A stretch of DNA of 46,359 bases from Streptomyces sp. 15-116A (lineage in GTDB: Bacteria > Actinomycetota > Actinomycetes > Streptomycetales > Streptomycetaceae): positions 1-46,359 of the forward strand of contig NZ_JAOCQE010000020.1 of the NCBI RefSeq assembly GCF_025290915.1, in the 5' to 3' direction. Shown here in pieces: positions 1-8,963 of this stretch. Position 1 is the stretch's first letter, and each line of letters begins with the position of its first letter. The position numbers and the translations under genes are program-made. The notes beneath the pieces were generated by a model. The model was given only the letters and a program-made list of their open reading frames with translations, ran no database searches and was not told the origin of the DNA.

Positions 1-789
1 CTCGATCGCGGCCCGCCGCATGGCGTCGGGGTCACTCCGGGGCCCCGGCGCGGCGGCCGTTCCGGGCGGCCAGGCCCCGGACCCTTCCGCGTCCGGCACT
101 CCGGCGGACGCCCCAGGCCCGGATGCCTCGCCCCCGCTCTCCTCCGCCCCCTCGGAGTCCGGAGCGGGCACGGGGTCGTAGCCGCACAGCGCCTCCTCGG
201 CCGCGCCGACGGCCAGGCCGGTGAGCATCACGCGGCCGTCGTCGCAGACCAGCACCGTGCGCGCGGTGATGTTCCGGTGCACCCAGCCGTGCGCGTGCAG
301 CACCCGCAACGCCATCAGCACGTCGGCGGCCACCTCCGCCGCCCGGTACGGCGTCAGCGGCTTCTCGGCGAGCAGCGCGGCCAGCGGACGCGCGCCCACC
401 AGCTCACTGACCACCCACAGCGAACCGCCCTCCGCGAACACGTCGAACACCTGGTCCAGCCGCGGATGATCTGGAATCGCGGCCGCCGCCTGCGCGGCCT
501 CCACCGCCCGCCGCACGACCGGATCCGTGGGCCGTCGCGTGCCCGCCCGCGCAGGCGCTCGCCCGGAACCGCGCCGCGCGCTGCCGTCCCGCGCGGTGAA
601 GCCGTCCGGCAGCCCCTCGGCGTCGAGCACCTCCGCCTCGACGACCTCCGGCAACGGCACCTGCCTGACCAGGACTTCCTGCCCGCTATAGGTGTCGAAG
701 GCGCGGGTCTCGGTCAGTTCGTACTCGTCGGAGGGCGGCAGCGGCAGGCGGTAGCGGTCGGCGAGAACCCGTCCCGCATAGTCGTCCAC
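1..789 (-). CDS. Ser/Thr protein kinase-like protein, probable pseudokinase (partial, C-terminus beyond window)
   Basis: Reading from GTG at 789, 263 codons stay open to the window edge. The kinase fold is recognisable: an N-lobe (about residues 10-100), a VVSELVGARPLAALL hinge, and a catalytic-loop region HAHGWVHRNITARTVLV. The key residues are altered. HRD reads HRN (N173), the loop Lys reads Thr, DFG reads GLA (191-193), the VAVK lysine position reads Arg (R42), and there is no Gly-rich loop. It is therefore probably catalytically dead and acts by binding. After about residue 200 the chain becomes Pro/Ala/Glu-rich. It lies 165 bp downstream of an intact kinase on the same strand, in what appears to be the Streptomyces multi-kinase cluster (S. 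coelicolor SCO4775-4779, from memory), which has been linked to spore-wall synthesis. The role here is inferred. Confidence 0.8.
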   Translation of the reverse strand, partial: MDDYAGRVLADRYRLPLPPSDEYELTETRAFDTYSGQEVLVRQVPLPEVVEAEVLDAEGLPDGFTARDGSARRGSGRAPARAGTRRPTDPVVRRAVEAAQAAAAIPDHPRLDQVFDVFAEGGSLWVVSELVGARPLAALLAEKPLTPYRAAEVAADVLMALRVLHAHGWVHRNITARTVLVCDDGRVMLTGLAVGAAEEALCGYDPVPAPDSEGAEESGGEASGPGASAGVPDAEGSGAWPPGTAAAPGPRSDPDAMRRAAIE

Positions 790-954
790 GTTGCCTCCCC
801 CGGCAGTACGGTCGGTCAATTCCGTTCGCCTCGCGACCCGTTCCGGCTGCGTACGGTCCGCAAGCACTCACGATACGTGCCCGAGGCAACCCGCAAAGAG
901 GGGATTGCCACATCTCACTCCCCAAACCCGGGACGGCTCATGCCCGGGAGCGGC

Positions 955-3072
955 TCAGGACTTGGGCTCGAAGGAGCGCGTCAGCGTCCGCCAGGATTCC
1001 CTGCGCTCCTCGTCACCCCACGTGTCCGCCTTCGCCGTGTACATCAGCGCGTAGCCGAGACTTTCGTGGACGACGAACCCCCGGTCCACGGTCCGCCACT
1101 TCGTCCCGTCCTCCACATAGGTGAACTCCCAGTCGGCGGCCTTCCACCCCCGGTAGCCCACCTCCTCTATGCGGATCTTCTTGTACTGCGAACGCACCAT
1201 GTAGCGTTCCTGGTTCTTCCAGTCGGCCACCGGGTCGTCCTTCGGCGTGGAGGTCCAGGCGACCAGCAGCTTCTGCCCGTCGGGTCCGGTGAAGCGGTCC
1301 CCCGCCGACCCCGTCGACTGGAACTTCCATCCCTCGGGCAGCCCGATCGAGTACCCCTGGTCCCCCTTGTACGTCTCGTCCGCCGACGTGTCGCCGCCGT
1401 CGTCGGCCGAGTCGTCCGCCCCGTCGTCACCGGATCCCGCGTCGCTCTCCGCCGGCCCGGCTCCCGCTCCCGCTCCGGTCGACGCGTCGGCGGAACCGTC
1501 CGTACGAGTGCCGTCCTTCTCGTCGCCCTTGGTCTCGGCACTGGGCGACGCGCCTGCCGTCACCCCGGTGCCGTTCTTCGCGGCCTTGCCGCCGTCCTTG
1601 TCGTCTCCGCCGAGCGCGATGCCGATCACCACCCCGAGCACGGCGAGCACCACGATCACCGCGATGGCGACCAGCGTCCGCCGCGGCACCACATCGGTGA
1701 GCGACGCCCTGGGCGCGGGCCGCGCCGGCAGATCCGGCGGCGCCATCACCGGCCACCCCGAACTCGCGCCCTTGGCAGGAGGCTTCGCCTCCCGCGCGCC
1801 CTCGTCCGCCCCGGCTCCGGACTCGCCCCCGGACGCCTGCCCCGTGCCGGACTTCCCAGCAGCCCCGCCCGCACTCGCCCCCGCGGACGCGGCGCTCACC
1901 GAGGACGATGCGGCACCCGCCCCCGCACCCGGCGTACCCGCTCCGGCCTCCTCTGCTCCCGCAGCACCGGCGGAACCGTCCGAGCCCGCAGTCCCGGTGG
2001 AGCCACCCGAGCCCGAAGTACCGGCAGAACCAGTCGACTTAGCACCGGCAGCGGTCCCAGCCGCCACGGCGGCCGCCTTGCGCACGGACCGCAACGCACC
2101 CCGCAGCCGCTCCCCGGCCTCCTCGCCCCGCTTGCCCCCGGACCGCGCCGCCCGCTCCCCGGGCTGCTCCGGCAGCGGAACGACCTTCGTCGCGTCCGCC
2201 GGCTCGGCCTCCTTGGGCTCGGGGGCATGGATGACCGCGTTCAGCATGGCCCGCGCACCGGCGTCGTCGAGCCGCTGCTCCGGGTCCTTGGTGAGCAGCC
2301 CGTGGATGACGTCCCTGAGCGGCCCCGCGTTCTTCGGCTCCTCGAGCGGCTCGGTCATCACCGCGGTGAGCGTGGCGATGGCTGAGCCCTTGTCGTACGG
2401 CGGTGTTCCCTCCACCGCCGCGTACAGCAGCCCGCCGAGCGACCACAGGTCGGCCGCCGGTCCCGGCTTGTGCCCGCGGGCCCGCTCCGGGGAGATGTAG
2501 GAGGGCGCGCCGACCAGCATGCCGGTCGAGGTGATGGACGGGTCGCCCTCGACCTGGGCGATGCCGAAGTCGGTGAGCACGACCCGGCCGTCGTCGGCGA
2601 TGAGCACGTTCGACGGCTTCACGTCACGGTGCAGGATGCCCTGGCGGTGGGCGGACCGCAGCACGTCGAGCACGGCGAGCCCGACCTCCGCGGCACGCCG
2701 GGGCTCGAGCAGGCCGTCCTCCCGGATGACCTCGGCGAGCGACTTGCCCTCGACGAGCTCCATCACGATCCAGGGCCGGTCGTCCTCCTGGACCACGTCG
2801 AAGACGGTCACGGCGCTGTTGTTGCGGATCCGCGCGATCGCCTTGGCCTCACGCAGCGTTCTTGTGATCAGCCGCCGTTTCTCGTCCTCGTCGATGTTCG
2901 ACGGGAACCGGAGTTCCTTAACGGCGACCGTCCGCCCCAGGGTCTCGTCCTCGGCTCGCCACACCGTCCCCATGCCGCCGCGGCCGAGGACTTCTCCCAG
3001 CCGGTACCGCCCGGCGAGGAGACGTGCGCTCTCGTCCGTACGGGATGTCCCCGCCCGCTCCGCCTCCGACAT
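955..3072 (-). CDS. Membrane Ser/Thr protein kinase (PknB-type) with novel extracellular domain
   Basis: A 705-residue kinase. The start is ATG 3072; the open frame continues upstream, but MSEAERAG is the natural N-terminus. Kinase domain (about 20-280): Gly-rich loop GRGGMGTV (30-37), VAVK lysine K52, HRDVKPSN (D150), DFG (168-170) and the APSYISPE activation segment, so it should be active. Residues 290-465 form a long low-complexity Ala/Gly/Ser linker. One transmembrane helix follows (about 466-488, RRTLVAIAVIVVLAVLG...). After an acidic Asp/Gly/Ser linker there is an extracellular domain of about 140 residues (starting YKGDQGYSIGLPEGW) instead of PASTA repeats. The extracellular part probably senses an envelope signal. 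It is next to the pseudokinase on the left. Confidence 0.9.
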   Translation of the reverse strand: MSEAERAGTSRTDESARLLAGRYRLGEVLGRGGMGTVWRAEDETLGRTVAVKELRFPSNIDEDEKRRLITRTLREAKAIARIRNNSAVTVFDVVQEDDRPWIVMELVEGKSLAEVIREDGLLEPRRAAEVGLAVLDVLRSAHRQGILHRDVKPSNVLIADDGRVVLTDFGIAQVEGDPSITSTGMLVGAPSYISPERARGHKPGPAADLWSLGGLLYAAVEGTPPYDKGSAIATLTAVMTEPLEEPKNAGPLRDVIHGLLTKDPEQRLDDAGARAMLNAVIHAPEPKEAEPADATKVVPLPEQPGERAARSGGKRGEEAGERLRGALRSVRKAAAVAAGTAAGAKSTGSAGTSGSGGSTGTAGSDGSAGAAGAEEAGAGTPGAGAGAASSSVSAASAGASAGGAAGKSGTGQASGGESGAGADEGAREAKPPAKGASSGWPVMAPPDLPARPAPRASLTDVVPRRTLVAIAVIVVLAVLGVVIGIALGGDDKDGGKAAKNGTGVTAGASPSAETKGDEKDGTRTDGSADASTGAGAGAGPAESDAGSGDDGADDSADDGGDTSADETYKGDQGYSIGLPEGWKFQSTGSAGDRFTGPDGQKLLVAWTSTPKDDPVADWKNQERYMVRSQYKKIRIEEVGYRGWKAADWEFTYVEDGTKWRTVDRGFVVHESLGYALMYTAKADTWGDEERRESWRTLTRSFEPKS

Positions 3073-3243
3073 GCGTCCCCTCATGCAACCCGCCCTGACA
3101 GAGCCTTCATTGTCTCTCACCCGACAAGTGGCCGACGCCCAGGGTGCCTCAGGCGCCGCGGCGGCCCGCGCACCCCGTGAACCCGGGTGAAGGACGCGTT
3201 CCACCGCCTTGCATGATGGGCCTCCGACAAGGGAGGAACCGGG

Positions 3244-4278
3244 ATGCCGCCGCTTCGGACACTACTGGCCGTTCCTGTGTCCCTAGCCCTGCTCGCCCTC
3301 ACCCCGACGGCTTCCTCGGCTTCTCCCGCGGACGCGCTGCTCCCCTTGCTGGTCACACGGGGCGGGGCGCCGGGAGCTGCCCTGCTGGCGCGGGAGGAGA
3401 CCGGCTCGCGCTACGCCCACGCCGGCCAGGGCATGGCACGCGCCGACCACTTCCGCGCCGGCAGCATCACGAAGACCTTCATCGCGACGGTGGTGCTGCA
3501 ACTGGCCGAAGAGCACCGCCTCTCACTGTCGGACACTGTGGAGGAGCATCTGCCGGGGCTGGTGAGGGGAGCCGGGAACGACGGCCGCGCGCTGACCCTG
3601 CGCTCCCTGCTCTCCCACACCAGCGGCCTGCACGACTTCACCGCCGAGACCCACGGTGCGGTCGCCGTGACGCCTCTTCAGGCTCTGCGCATTGCCCTCA
3701 CCCACCCTCCGGCCGACCGTGGCCGCTTCTCCTACTCGAACACCAACTACGTCCTGCTCGGCCTGGTCGTCGAACAGGTCACCGGCCGCTCCTACGCCGC
3801 CGAGGCCGAGCAGCGCATCATCGCTCCACTCCGGCTGACGGGCACCTCCTTCCCGGGCTCCGACACCTCCCTGCCCTCACCGCACGGCCGCGCCTACGCC
3901 GCCGACGGGACCGATGTCACCGAGCTCGACCCGCGGGTGGCCGGCGCCGCGGGCGAGCTGGTGACCACGCTCGCCGATCTGGACCGCTTCTACGCGGGCC
4001 TGCTGGGCGGTGAACTGCTGCCCCCGCGCCTGCTGCGCGAGATGCTCGACACCCGGGCCGCACGCGGCTCGTACGGCCTGGGTCTGTATCCCGTGAAACT
4101 TCCGTGCGGCACCACCGTGTGGGGACACAACGGGCGCATCTCCGGCAGCTACGTGCGCACCGCAGCCACCGTCGACGGCCGGCGTGTCCTCACCTTCCGG
4201 GTGAACACGGACGCGATTGCCGATCCCGGTCTCGAACCCGCGGTGCTCGCGGCCGAGTTCTGCCCCCGCACCTCGTAG
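3244..4278 (+). CDS. Secreted serine hydrolase, beta-lactamase class C / D,D-carboxypeptidase family
   Basis: 344 residues with ATG preceded by GGGAGG at a good distance. A Sec signal peptide ends near ASSASPADA (about 27). Class-C penicillin-binding motifs are complete: SxxK as S74-I-T-K77, YSN as Y164-S-N, and HNG (295-297, WGHNGR) in place of KTG. The family includes D-alanyl-D-alanine carboxypeptidases, esterases and beta-lactamase-like proteins; substrate cannot be fixed from sequence. It is exported, so it acts outside the membrane, most likely on peptidoglycan peptides. It is divergent from the kinase (171 bp between starts) and convergent with glpD. Confidence 0.85.
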   Translation: MPPLRTLLAVPVSLALLALTPTASSASPADALLPLLVTRGGAPGAALLAREETGSRYAHAGQGMARADHFRAGSITKTFIATVVLQLAEEHRLSLSDTVEEHLPGLVRGAGNDGRALTLRSLLSHTSGLHDFTAETHGAVAVTPLQALRIALTHPPADRGRFSYSNTNYVLLGLVVEQVTGRSYAAEAEQRIIAPLRLTGTSFPGSDTSLPSPHGRAYAADGTDVTELDPRVAGAAGELVTTLADLDRFYAGLLGGELLPPRLLREMLDTRAARGSYGLGLYPVKLPCGTTVWGHNGRISGSYVRTAATVDGRRVLTFRVNTDAIADPGLEPAVLAAEFCPRTS

Positions 4279-4371
4279 AACGACCGGGTTCCGAACGAAG
4301 ATCCCGGTTCGCGACACTCGTTCGAGTGAATGAGGCGACGGCAGCGGGCGACGGCGCCAGCGGCACCACAG

Positions 4372-4425
4372 CAACCACAGAAACCACAGAAACCACAGAA
4401 ACCACAGAAACCACAGAAACCACAG
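4372..4425. repeat. 9-bp tandem repeat (aaaccacag), six copies
   Basis: Five exact copies of aaaccacag run from 4381 to 4425, preceded by one variant copy (caaccacag). They lie in the 188-bp gap between the convergent stop codons of the serine hydrolase and glpD. The block is A-rich and unlike its GC-rich surroundings. No gene product is likely. Confidence 0.9.
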
Positions 4426-4466
4426 CGGTCTACACGGCTACAACCGACTACGTCGACTTCATCCGT

Positions 4467-6173
4467 CTACAACGGCACGATGTCCGGCGCCCCCAGCCGT
4501 GCCGCGTCCGCCGTCAGGTCGTCCGGCTGGCGCTGCGACTCCCGCTCTGCCTCCACCCGCTTCTCGTAATGCTGCACCTCGCGCTCGATCTGGTCCTTGT
4601 CCCAGCCCAGCACCGGCGCCATCAGCTCCGCGGTCTCACGGGCGCAGCGCGTGCCCCGGTCGAACGTCTCGATCGAGATGCGGGTGCGCCGGGTCAGCAC
4701 GTCGTCCAGATGCCGAGCGCCCTCGTGAGAGGCGGCGTAGGTGATCTCGGCGCGCAGATAGTCGTCCGCCGCCTGCAGGGGCTCGCCCAGGGAGGGGTTG
4801 GACGCGATGAGGTCCAGGACCTCCTCGGCCATCGCCCCGTACCGGTTCAGCAGGTGCTCCACCCGCACCGTGTGCAGCCCGGTGCGCGCGGCGATGCGCG
4901 CACGCGCGTTCCACAGCGCCCGGTACCCCTCGGCTCCCACGAGCGGCGTGTCCTCGGTGACGCAGTCGGCGACGCGCACGTCGAGCCCGTGCACGGCCGC
5001 GTCCACCGCGTCCTTGGCCATGACGCGGTAGGTCGTGTACTTGCCGCCGGCGACCACGACGAGGCCGGGCACCGGATGCGCCACGGTGTGCTCGCGCGAC
5101 AGCTTGCTGGTGGCGTCGGACTCGCCGGCCAGCAGCGGCCGCAGACCGGCGTACACGCCCTCCACGTCGTCCCTCGTGAGCGGGACCGCCAGCACCGAGT
5201 TGACGTGTTCCAGCAGGTAATCGATGTCCGCGCTGGACGCGGCCGGGTGGGCCTTGTCGAGGTCCCAGTCGGTGTCGGTGGTCCCGACGATCCAGTGCCG
5301 CCCCCAGGGGATGACGAACAGCACGGACTTCTCGGTGCGCAGGATGAGCCCGGTCGTGGAGTGGATGCGGTCCTTGGGGACGACGAGGTGGATGCCCTTG
5401 GACGCCCGGACGTGGAACTGGCCGCGTTCGCCGACCATCGCCTGCGTGTCGTCGGTCCACACACCGGTGGCATTGACGATCTGCTTGGCGCGGATCTCGT
5501 ACTCGCCTCCGCCTTCCACGTCCTGCACCCGGGCGCCGACGACCCGCTCGCCCTCGCGCAGGAATCCGGTCACACGCGCACGGTTGGCGGCCTTCGCGCC
5601 GTATGCCGCGGCCGTGCGCACCAGGGTCGCCACGAAGCGGGCGTCGTCCATCTGCGCGTCGTAGTACTGCAGGGCGCCGACCAGCGCGTCCTTCTTCAGG
5701 CAGGGCGCCACCCGCAGGGCCTGACGTCGGCTCAGGTGGCGATGCACGGGCAGGCCCCGGCCGTGCCCGCGGGCCATGGACATGGCGTCGTAGAGTGCGA
5801 CGCCCGACCCCGCGTACAGCCGCTCCCAGCCCTTGTGCTGCAGCGGATACAGGAACGGCACCGGCTTCACCAGATGCGGAGCGAGCCGCTCCAGCAGCAG
5901 GCCGCGCTCCTTCAACGCCTCCCGGACGAGGCCGAAGTCGAGCATCTCCAGATAGCGCAGGCCGCCGTGGATCAGCTTGCTGGACCGGCTGGAGGTGCCC
6001 GACGCCCAGTCACGTGCCTCGACCAGCCCGGTGGACAGGCCGCGCGTCACGGCGTCGAGCGCGGTGCCCGCACCGACGACGCCGCCGCCCACCACCAGCA
6101 CGTCCAGTTCGTGCTCGGCCATGGATGCGAGTGACTCGGCGCGCTGCGCCGGCCCCAGTGTCGCTGTCCTCAC
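4467..6173 (-). CDS. glpD: Glycerol-3-phosphate dehydrogenase (FAD-dependent)
   Basis: 568 residues. GTG 6173 is chosen because GGGAGG sits 5 nt upstream; an internal ATG at 6122 lacks such a site. The N-terminal FAD-binding motif is VLVVGGGVVGAGTALDA (about 25-41), followed by the GlpD signature SSRSSKLIHGGLRYLE. A C-terminal helical DAO_C domain ends the chain. It oxidises sn-glycerol-3-phosphate to dihydroxyacetone phosphate and passes electrons to the membrane quinone pool. No glpF or glpK is in the window, so it is a stand-alone glpD. It is divergent from the nucleotide-sugar dehydrogenase across a 271-bp spacer that must hold both promoters. Confidence 0.95.
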   Translation of the reverse strand: MRTATLGPAQRAESLASMAEHELDVLVVGGGVVGAGTALDAVTRGLSTGLVEARDWASGTSSRSSKLIHGGLRYLEMLDFGLVREALKERGLLLERLAPHLVKPVPFLYPLQHKGWERLYAGSGVALYDAMSMARGHGRGLPVHRHLSRRQALRVAPCLKKDALVGALQYYDAQMDDARFVATLVRTAAAYGAKAANRARVTGFLREGERVVGARVQDVEGGGEYEIRAKQIVNATGVWTDDTQAMVGERGQFHVRASKGIHLVVPKDRIHSTTGLILRTEKSVLFVIPWGRHWIVGTTDTDWDLDKAHPAASSADIDYLLEHVNSVLAVPLTRDDVEGVYAGLRPLLAGESDATSKLSREHTVAHPVPGLVVVAGGKYTTYRVMAKDAVDAAVHGLDVRVADCVTEDTPLVGAEGYRALWNARARIAARTGLHTVRVEHLLNRYGAMAEEVLDLIASNPSLGEPLQAADDYLRAEITYAASHEGARHLDDVLTRRTRISIETFDRGTRCARETAELMAPVLGWDKDQIEREVQHYEKRVEAERESQRQPDDLTADAARLGAPDIVPL

Positions 6174-6444
6174 CGCTGCCTCCCGCTCATCGGTCGCGTC
6201 GGCCGCACCCGTCGGGCGAAGCCCGGCCCCTCCCTCATGCCCAAATTCTGACCGGCTTGCCCGACTTCAGCCACCACGCACCCCCAGCCTGTGGACAACC
6301 ACGCGGAACGACTCACCGAAACTCGGCCGATCAATCCCGCAAATCGGTCATATTTACTCCTAGTCTGACATTGCGCTCGCTCGTTCTGTCCACAGGGCTT
6401 GCGCACCTGTCTCACTTCGGCTACTGGGAAGGACGGCCCACGCC

Positions 6445-7653
6445 ATGCCCGCAGATCTCGCCGTCATCGGACTCGGCCCGTACGGCCTGCCCCTGGCCCA
6501 GGCCGCCGTCACCTCCGGAATGCCGACCATCGGCTACCGGACCGGCCCCGAGGCGGGCTCCCTCAGCCCCGCCGAGGTGCGCCGCATGCTCGCGCAAGGA
6601 TTCCGTGTCACCGCCAACCCGGCGGAGCTCGGGCGCGTGCGCACCGCGGTCATCTGCGCGCCGGCCCCGCGCGCCGCGGACGGCGGGCTGGACCTGAGCC
6701 AGGTGGAGACGGCGGCCCGCACCCTCGCCGCGCGGCTGCGTCCGCACACCACGGTGATCCTGGAATCCCCCGTGCCGCCCGGCACCACGGAGGGGTTCCT
6801 CCGGCGCCTCCTCGAGTCGGAGTCCGGCCTCCGCGCCGGGCGGGATTTCCACCTCGCCTACTCCCCCAGCCGTGTCGACCCCGGCAACCGCGACTTCACC
6901 CCGGCCAACACGCCGAAGGTCATCGGCGGCCTCACCCCCGCCTGCACCGAATCGGCCGCGGCCTTCTACGGGCGGCTCACCGACAAGGTGGTACGCGCGC
7001 GTGGACCCCGGGAGGCGGAGACGGTCCAGGTCCTGGAGACCAACTTCCGGCAGGTCAACATCGCGCTCGTCAACGAGATGGCCGTCCTCTGCCACGAGAT
7101 GGGGGTCGACCTGTGGGACGTCATCCGCTGCGCGGAGACGAAACCGTTCGGCTTCCAGGCGTTCCGCCCCGGCCCCGGCGTCGGCGGCCACGCGGTCCCC
7201 CAGGACCTGACCGCGCACGCCGGGCGCACCCTGCGCATGGCGGAACTGGCCCAGGAGGTCAACAGCCGCATGCCGCGCTACGTCGTGCAGCGGGCGGCCG
7301 CGCTCCTCAACGAGCACGGCAAGTCGGCGCGGGGCGCGCGCGTGCTGCTCCTCGGCGTCACCTACAAGCCCGATCTCGCCGACCAGCAGGGCACTCCGGC
7401 TCAGGAGATCGCGGTCCGGCTGATGGAGCTCGGCGCCTCCGTCAGCTACCACGACCCGCACGTCCCGTCCTGGAACGTCCTCGACCGCCCTCTCCCCCGC
7501 GCCGACTCCCTCTACGAGGCCGCCGCCGACGCCGACCTGACGATCCTGCTCCAGCAGCACCGCACCTACGACCTCCAGGGCCTCTCGGTGAAGGCACAGC
7601 TCCTGCTCGACACCCGGGGAGCCACGCCCACGGGGGCGGCCCACCGGTTGTGA
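6445..7653 (+). CDS. UDP-glucose/GDP-mannose (nucleotide-sugar) dehydrogenase family protein lacking catalytic Cys
   Basis: 402 residues, ATG with GGAAGG upstream. It has the full three-part family layout: N-terminal NAD-binding domain (VIGLGPYGLPLAQA), central dimerisation domain (ETNFRQVNIALVNEM) and C-terminal UDP-binding domain (LGVTYKPDLADQQGTPA). It most resembles WecC/WbpA types with the GPGVGGH motif. Those enzymes have a nucleophilic Cys immediately after this His (GGHCIP); here the codon is GCG and the motif reads GGHAVPQD. Two-step oxidation of a sugar C6 alcohol to a carboxylate through a thiohemiacetal would not be possible with Ala. It may do a single oxidation, another reaction, or have a non-catalytic role. 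It is followed by a strong bidirectional terminator. Confidence 0.85.
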   Translation: MPADLAVIGLGPYGLPLAQAAVTSGMPTIGYRTGPEAGSLSPAEVRRMLAQGFRVTANPAELGRVRTAVICAPAPRAADGGLDLSQVETAARTLAARLRPHTTVILESPVPPGTTEGFLRRLLESESGLRAGRDFHLAYSPSRVDPGNRDFTPANTPKVIGGLTPACTESAAAFYGRLTDKVVRARGPREAETVQVLETNFRQVNIALVNEMAVLCHEMGVDLWDVIRCAETKPFGFQAFRPGPGVGGHAVPQDLTAHAGRTLRMAELAQEVNSRMPRYVVQRAAALLNEHGKSARGARVLLLGVTYKPDLADQQGTPAQEIAVRLMELGASVSYHDPHVPSWNVLDRPLPRADSLYEAAADADLTILLQQHRTYDLQGLSVKAQLLLDTRGATPTGAAHRL

Positions 7654-7707
7654 GCAGGGGCGCGCGGAGGCGGTCGTACGAAGGCTGCCACCCACCCGGA
7701 CACACGA

Positions 7708-7741
7708 GGAGGCCGGTCACCCCGTCGGGTGACCGGCCTCC
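7708..7741. terminator. Bidirectional hairpin terminator between convergent genes
   Basis: A perfect 15-bp GC-rich stem (starting ggaggccggtcaccc) with a cgtc loop. It lies between the stop of the dehydrogenase (7653) and the stop of guaB3 (7757). There is no T-run, as is common in Streptomyces. Confidence 0.85.
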
Positions 7742-7756
7742 GGTGTCTCGCGGGGA

Positions 7757-8881
7757 CTATCGCCGGTGCTGCGAGTCCGCCACCGTGACCTCCACGCGCT
7801 GGAACTCCTTCAGCTCGCTGTAGCCGGTGGTGGCCATCGCGCGGCGCAGGGCGCCGAAGAGGTTCATCGAGCCGTCGGGGGTGTGGGACGGGCCGGTGAG
7901 GATCTCCTCCAGGGTGCCGACCGTGCCGAGGTCGACCTTCTTGCCGCGCGGCAGCTCCTCGTTGACGGCCTCCATGCCCCAGTGGTGGCCCTTGCCCGGG
8001 CCGTCGGTCGCGCGGGCGAGCGGGGAGCCCATCATCACCGCGTCGGCACCGCAGGCGATCGCCTTGGGCAGGTCGCCGGACCAGCCGACGCCGCCGTCCG
8101 CGATCACGTGCACGTACCGGCCGCCGGACTCGTCCATGTAGTCACGCCGGGCGGCGGCCACATCGGCGACCGCGGTGGCCATCGGCACCTGGATGCCCAG
8201 CACGTTGCGCGTGGTGTGCGCGGCGCCGCCGCCGAAGCCGACCAGGACGCCCGCAGCGCCGGTACGCATCAGGTGCAGCGCCGCGGTGTAGGTGGCGCAG
8301 CCGCCGACGATCACCGGGACGTCGAGCTCGTAGATGAACTGCTTCAGGTTCAGCGGCTCGTGCGAACCGGAGACGTGCTCCGCCGAGACGGTCGTACCGC
8401 GGATGACGAAGATGTCCACGCCCGCGTCGACGACGGCCTTGGAGAACTGGGCCGTGCGCTGCGGAGAGAGCGCGGCGGCGGTGACCACGCCCGAGTCGCG
8501 CACCTCCTTGATGCGCTGCCCGATCAGCTCCTCCTTGATCGGCGCGGCGTAGATCTCCTGGAGGCGGCGGGTGGCCGACTCGGCCGGCAGCTCGGCGATC
8601 TCGTCGAGCAGCGGCTGCGGGTCCTCGTAGCGCGTCCACAGGCCCTCGAGGTTCAGCACGCCGAGGCCGCCGAGCTCGCCGATGCGGATCGCGGTGGCCG
8701 GCGAGACGACCGAGTCCATGGGGGCGGCCAGGAAGGGCAGCTCGAACCGGTAGGCGTCGATCTGCCAGGCGATCGAGACCTCCTTCGGGTCCCGCGTACG
8801 GCGGCTGGGGACGACGGCGATGTCGTCGAAGGCGTACGCCCTGCGGCCGCGCTTGCCGCGCCCGATCTCGATCTCAGTCAC
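7757..8881 (-). CDS. guaB3: GuaB3-family IMP dehydrogenase-related protein
   Basis: 374 residues, GTG start at 8881. A TIM-barrel IMPDH/GMP-reductase relative without the CBS domains (its neighbour GuaB has them). Barrel landmarks are present: FDDIAVVPS, LAAPMDSVVSP, VIVGGCATY, IADGGVGWSGDLPKA and GADAVMMGSPLA. At the catalytic loop, where IMPDH has GPGSICTTR, this protein reads GFGGGAAHTTR, so His222 sits at the Cys position. Actinobacterial GuaB3 proteins, as I recall the mycobacterial one, also lack this Cys, so the change is probably family-wide. IMP dehydrogenase or GMP reductase chemistry both use the Cys, so function is uncertain. It lies 167 bp downstream of guaB on the same strand, with a hairpin between. 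Confidence 0.85.
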   Translation of the reverse strand: MTEIEIGRGKRGRRAYAFDDIAVVPSRRTRDPKEVSIAWQIDAYRFELPFLAAPMDSVVSPATAIRIGELGGLGVLNLEGLWTRYEDPQPLLDEIAELPAESATRRLQEIYAAPIKEELIGQRIKEVRDSGVVTAAALSPQRTAQFSKAVVDAGVDIFVIRGTTVSAEHVSGSHEPLNLKQFIYELDVPVIVGGCATYTAALHLMRTGAAGVLVGFGGGAAHTTRNVLGIQVPMATAVADVAAARRDYMDESGGRYVHVIADGGVGWSGDLPKAIACGADAVMMGSPLARATDGPGKGHHWGMEAVNEELPRGKKVDLGTVGTLEEILTGPSHTPDGSMNLFGALRRAMATTGYSELKEFQRVEVTVADSQHRR

Positions 8882-8963
8882 GTCTGTGGCCTTTCCCTGA
8901 TGCGTTGCAGCGTCTTCCAGTATCGCCGACGGGTACGACAGCCACCGCCCCGGACGTACGACA

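Noticed and set aside
277..2385. Long plus-strand open frame of 702 codons
   Set aside because: It is antisense to the pseudokinase and kinase genes, is Arg/Pro-rich with no recognisable domain, and exists because the true genes have G/C-rich third positions.
4372..4425. Possible CRISPR array
   Set aside because: Direct head-to-tail 9-bp copies without spacers; a microsatellite.
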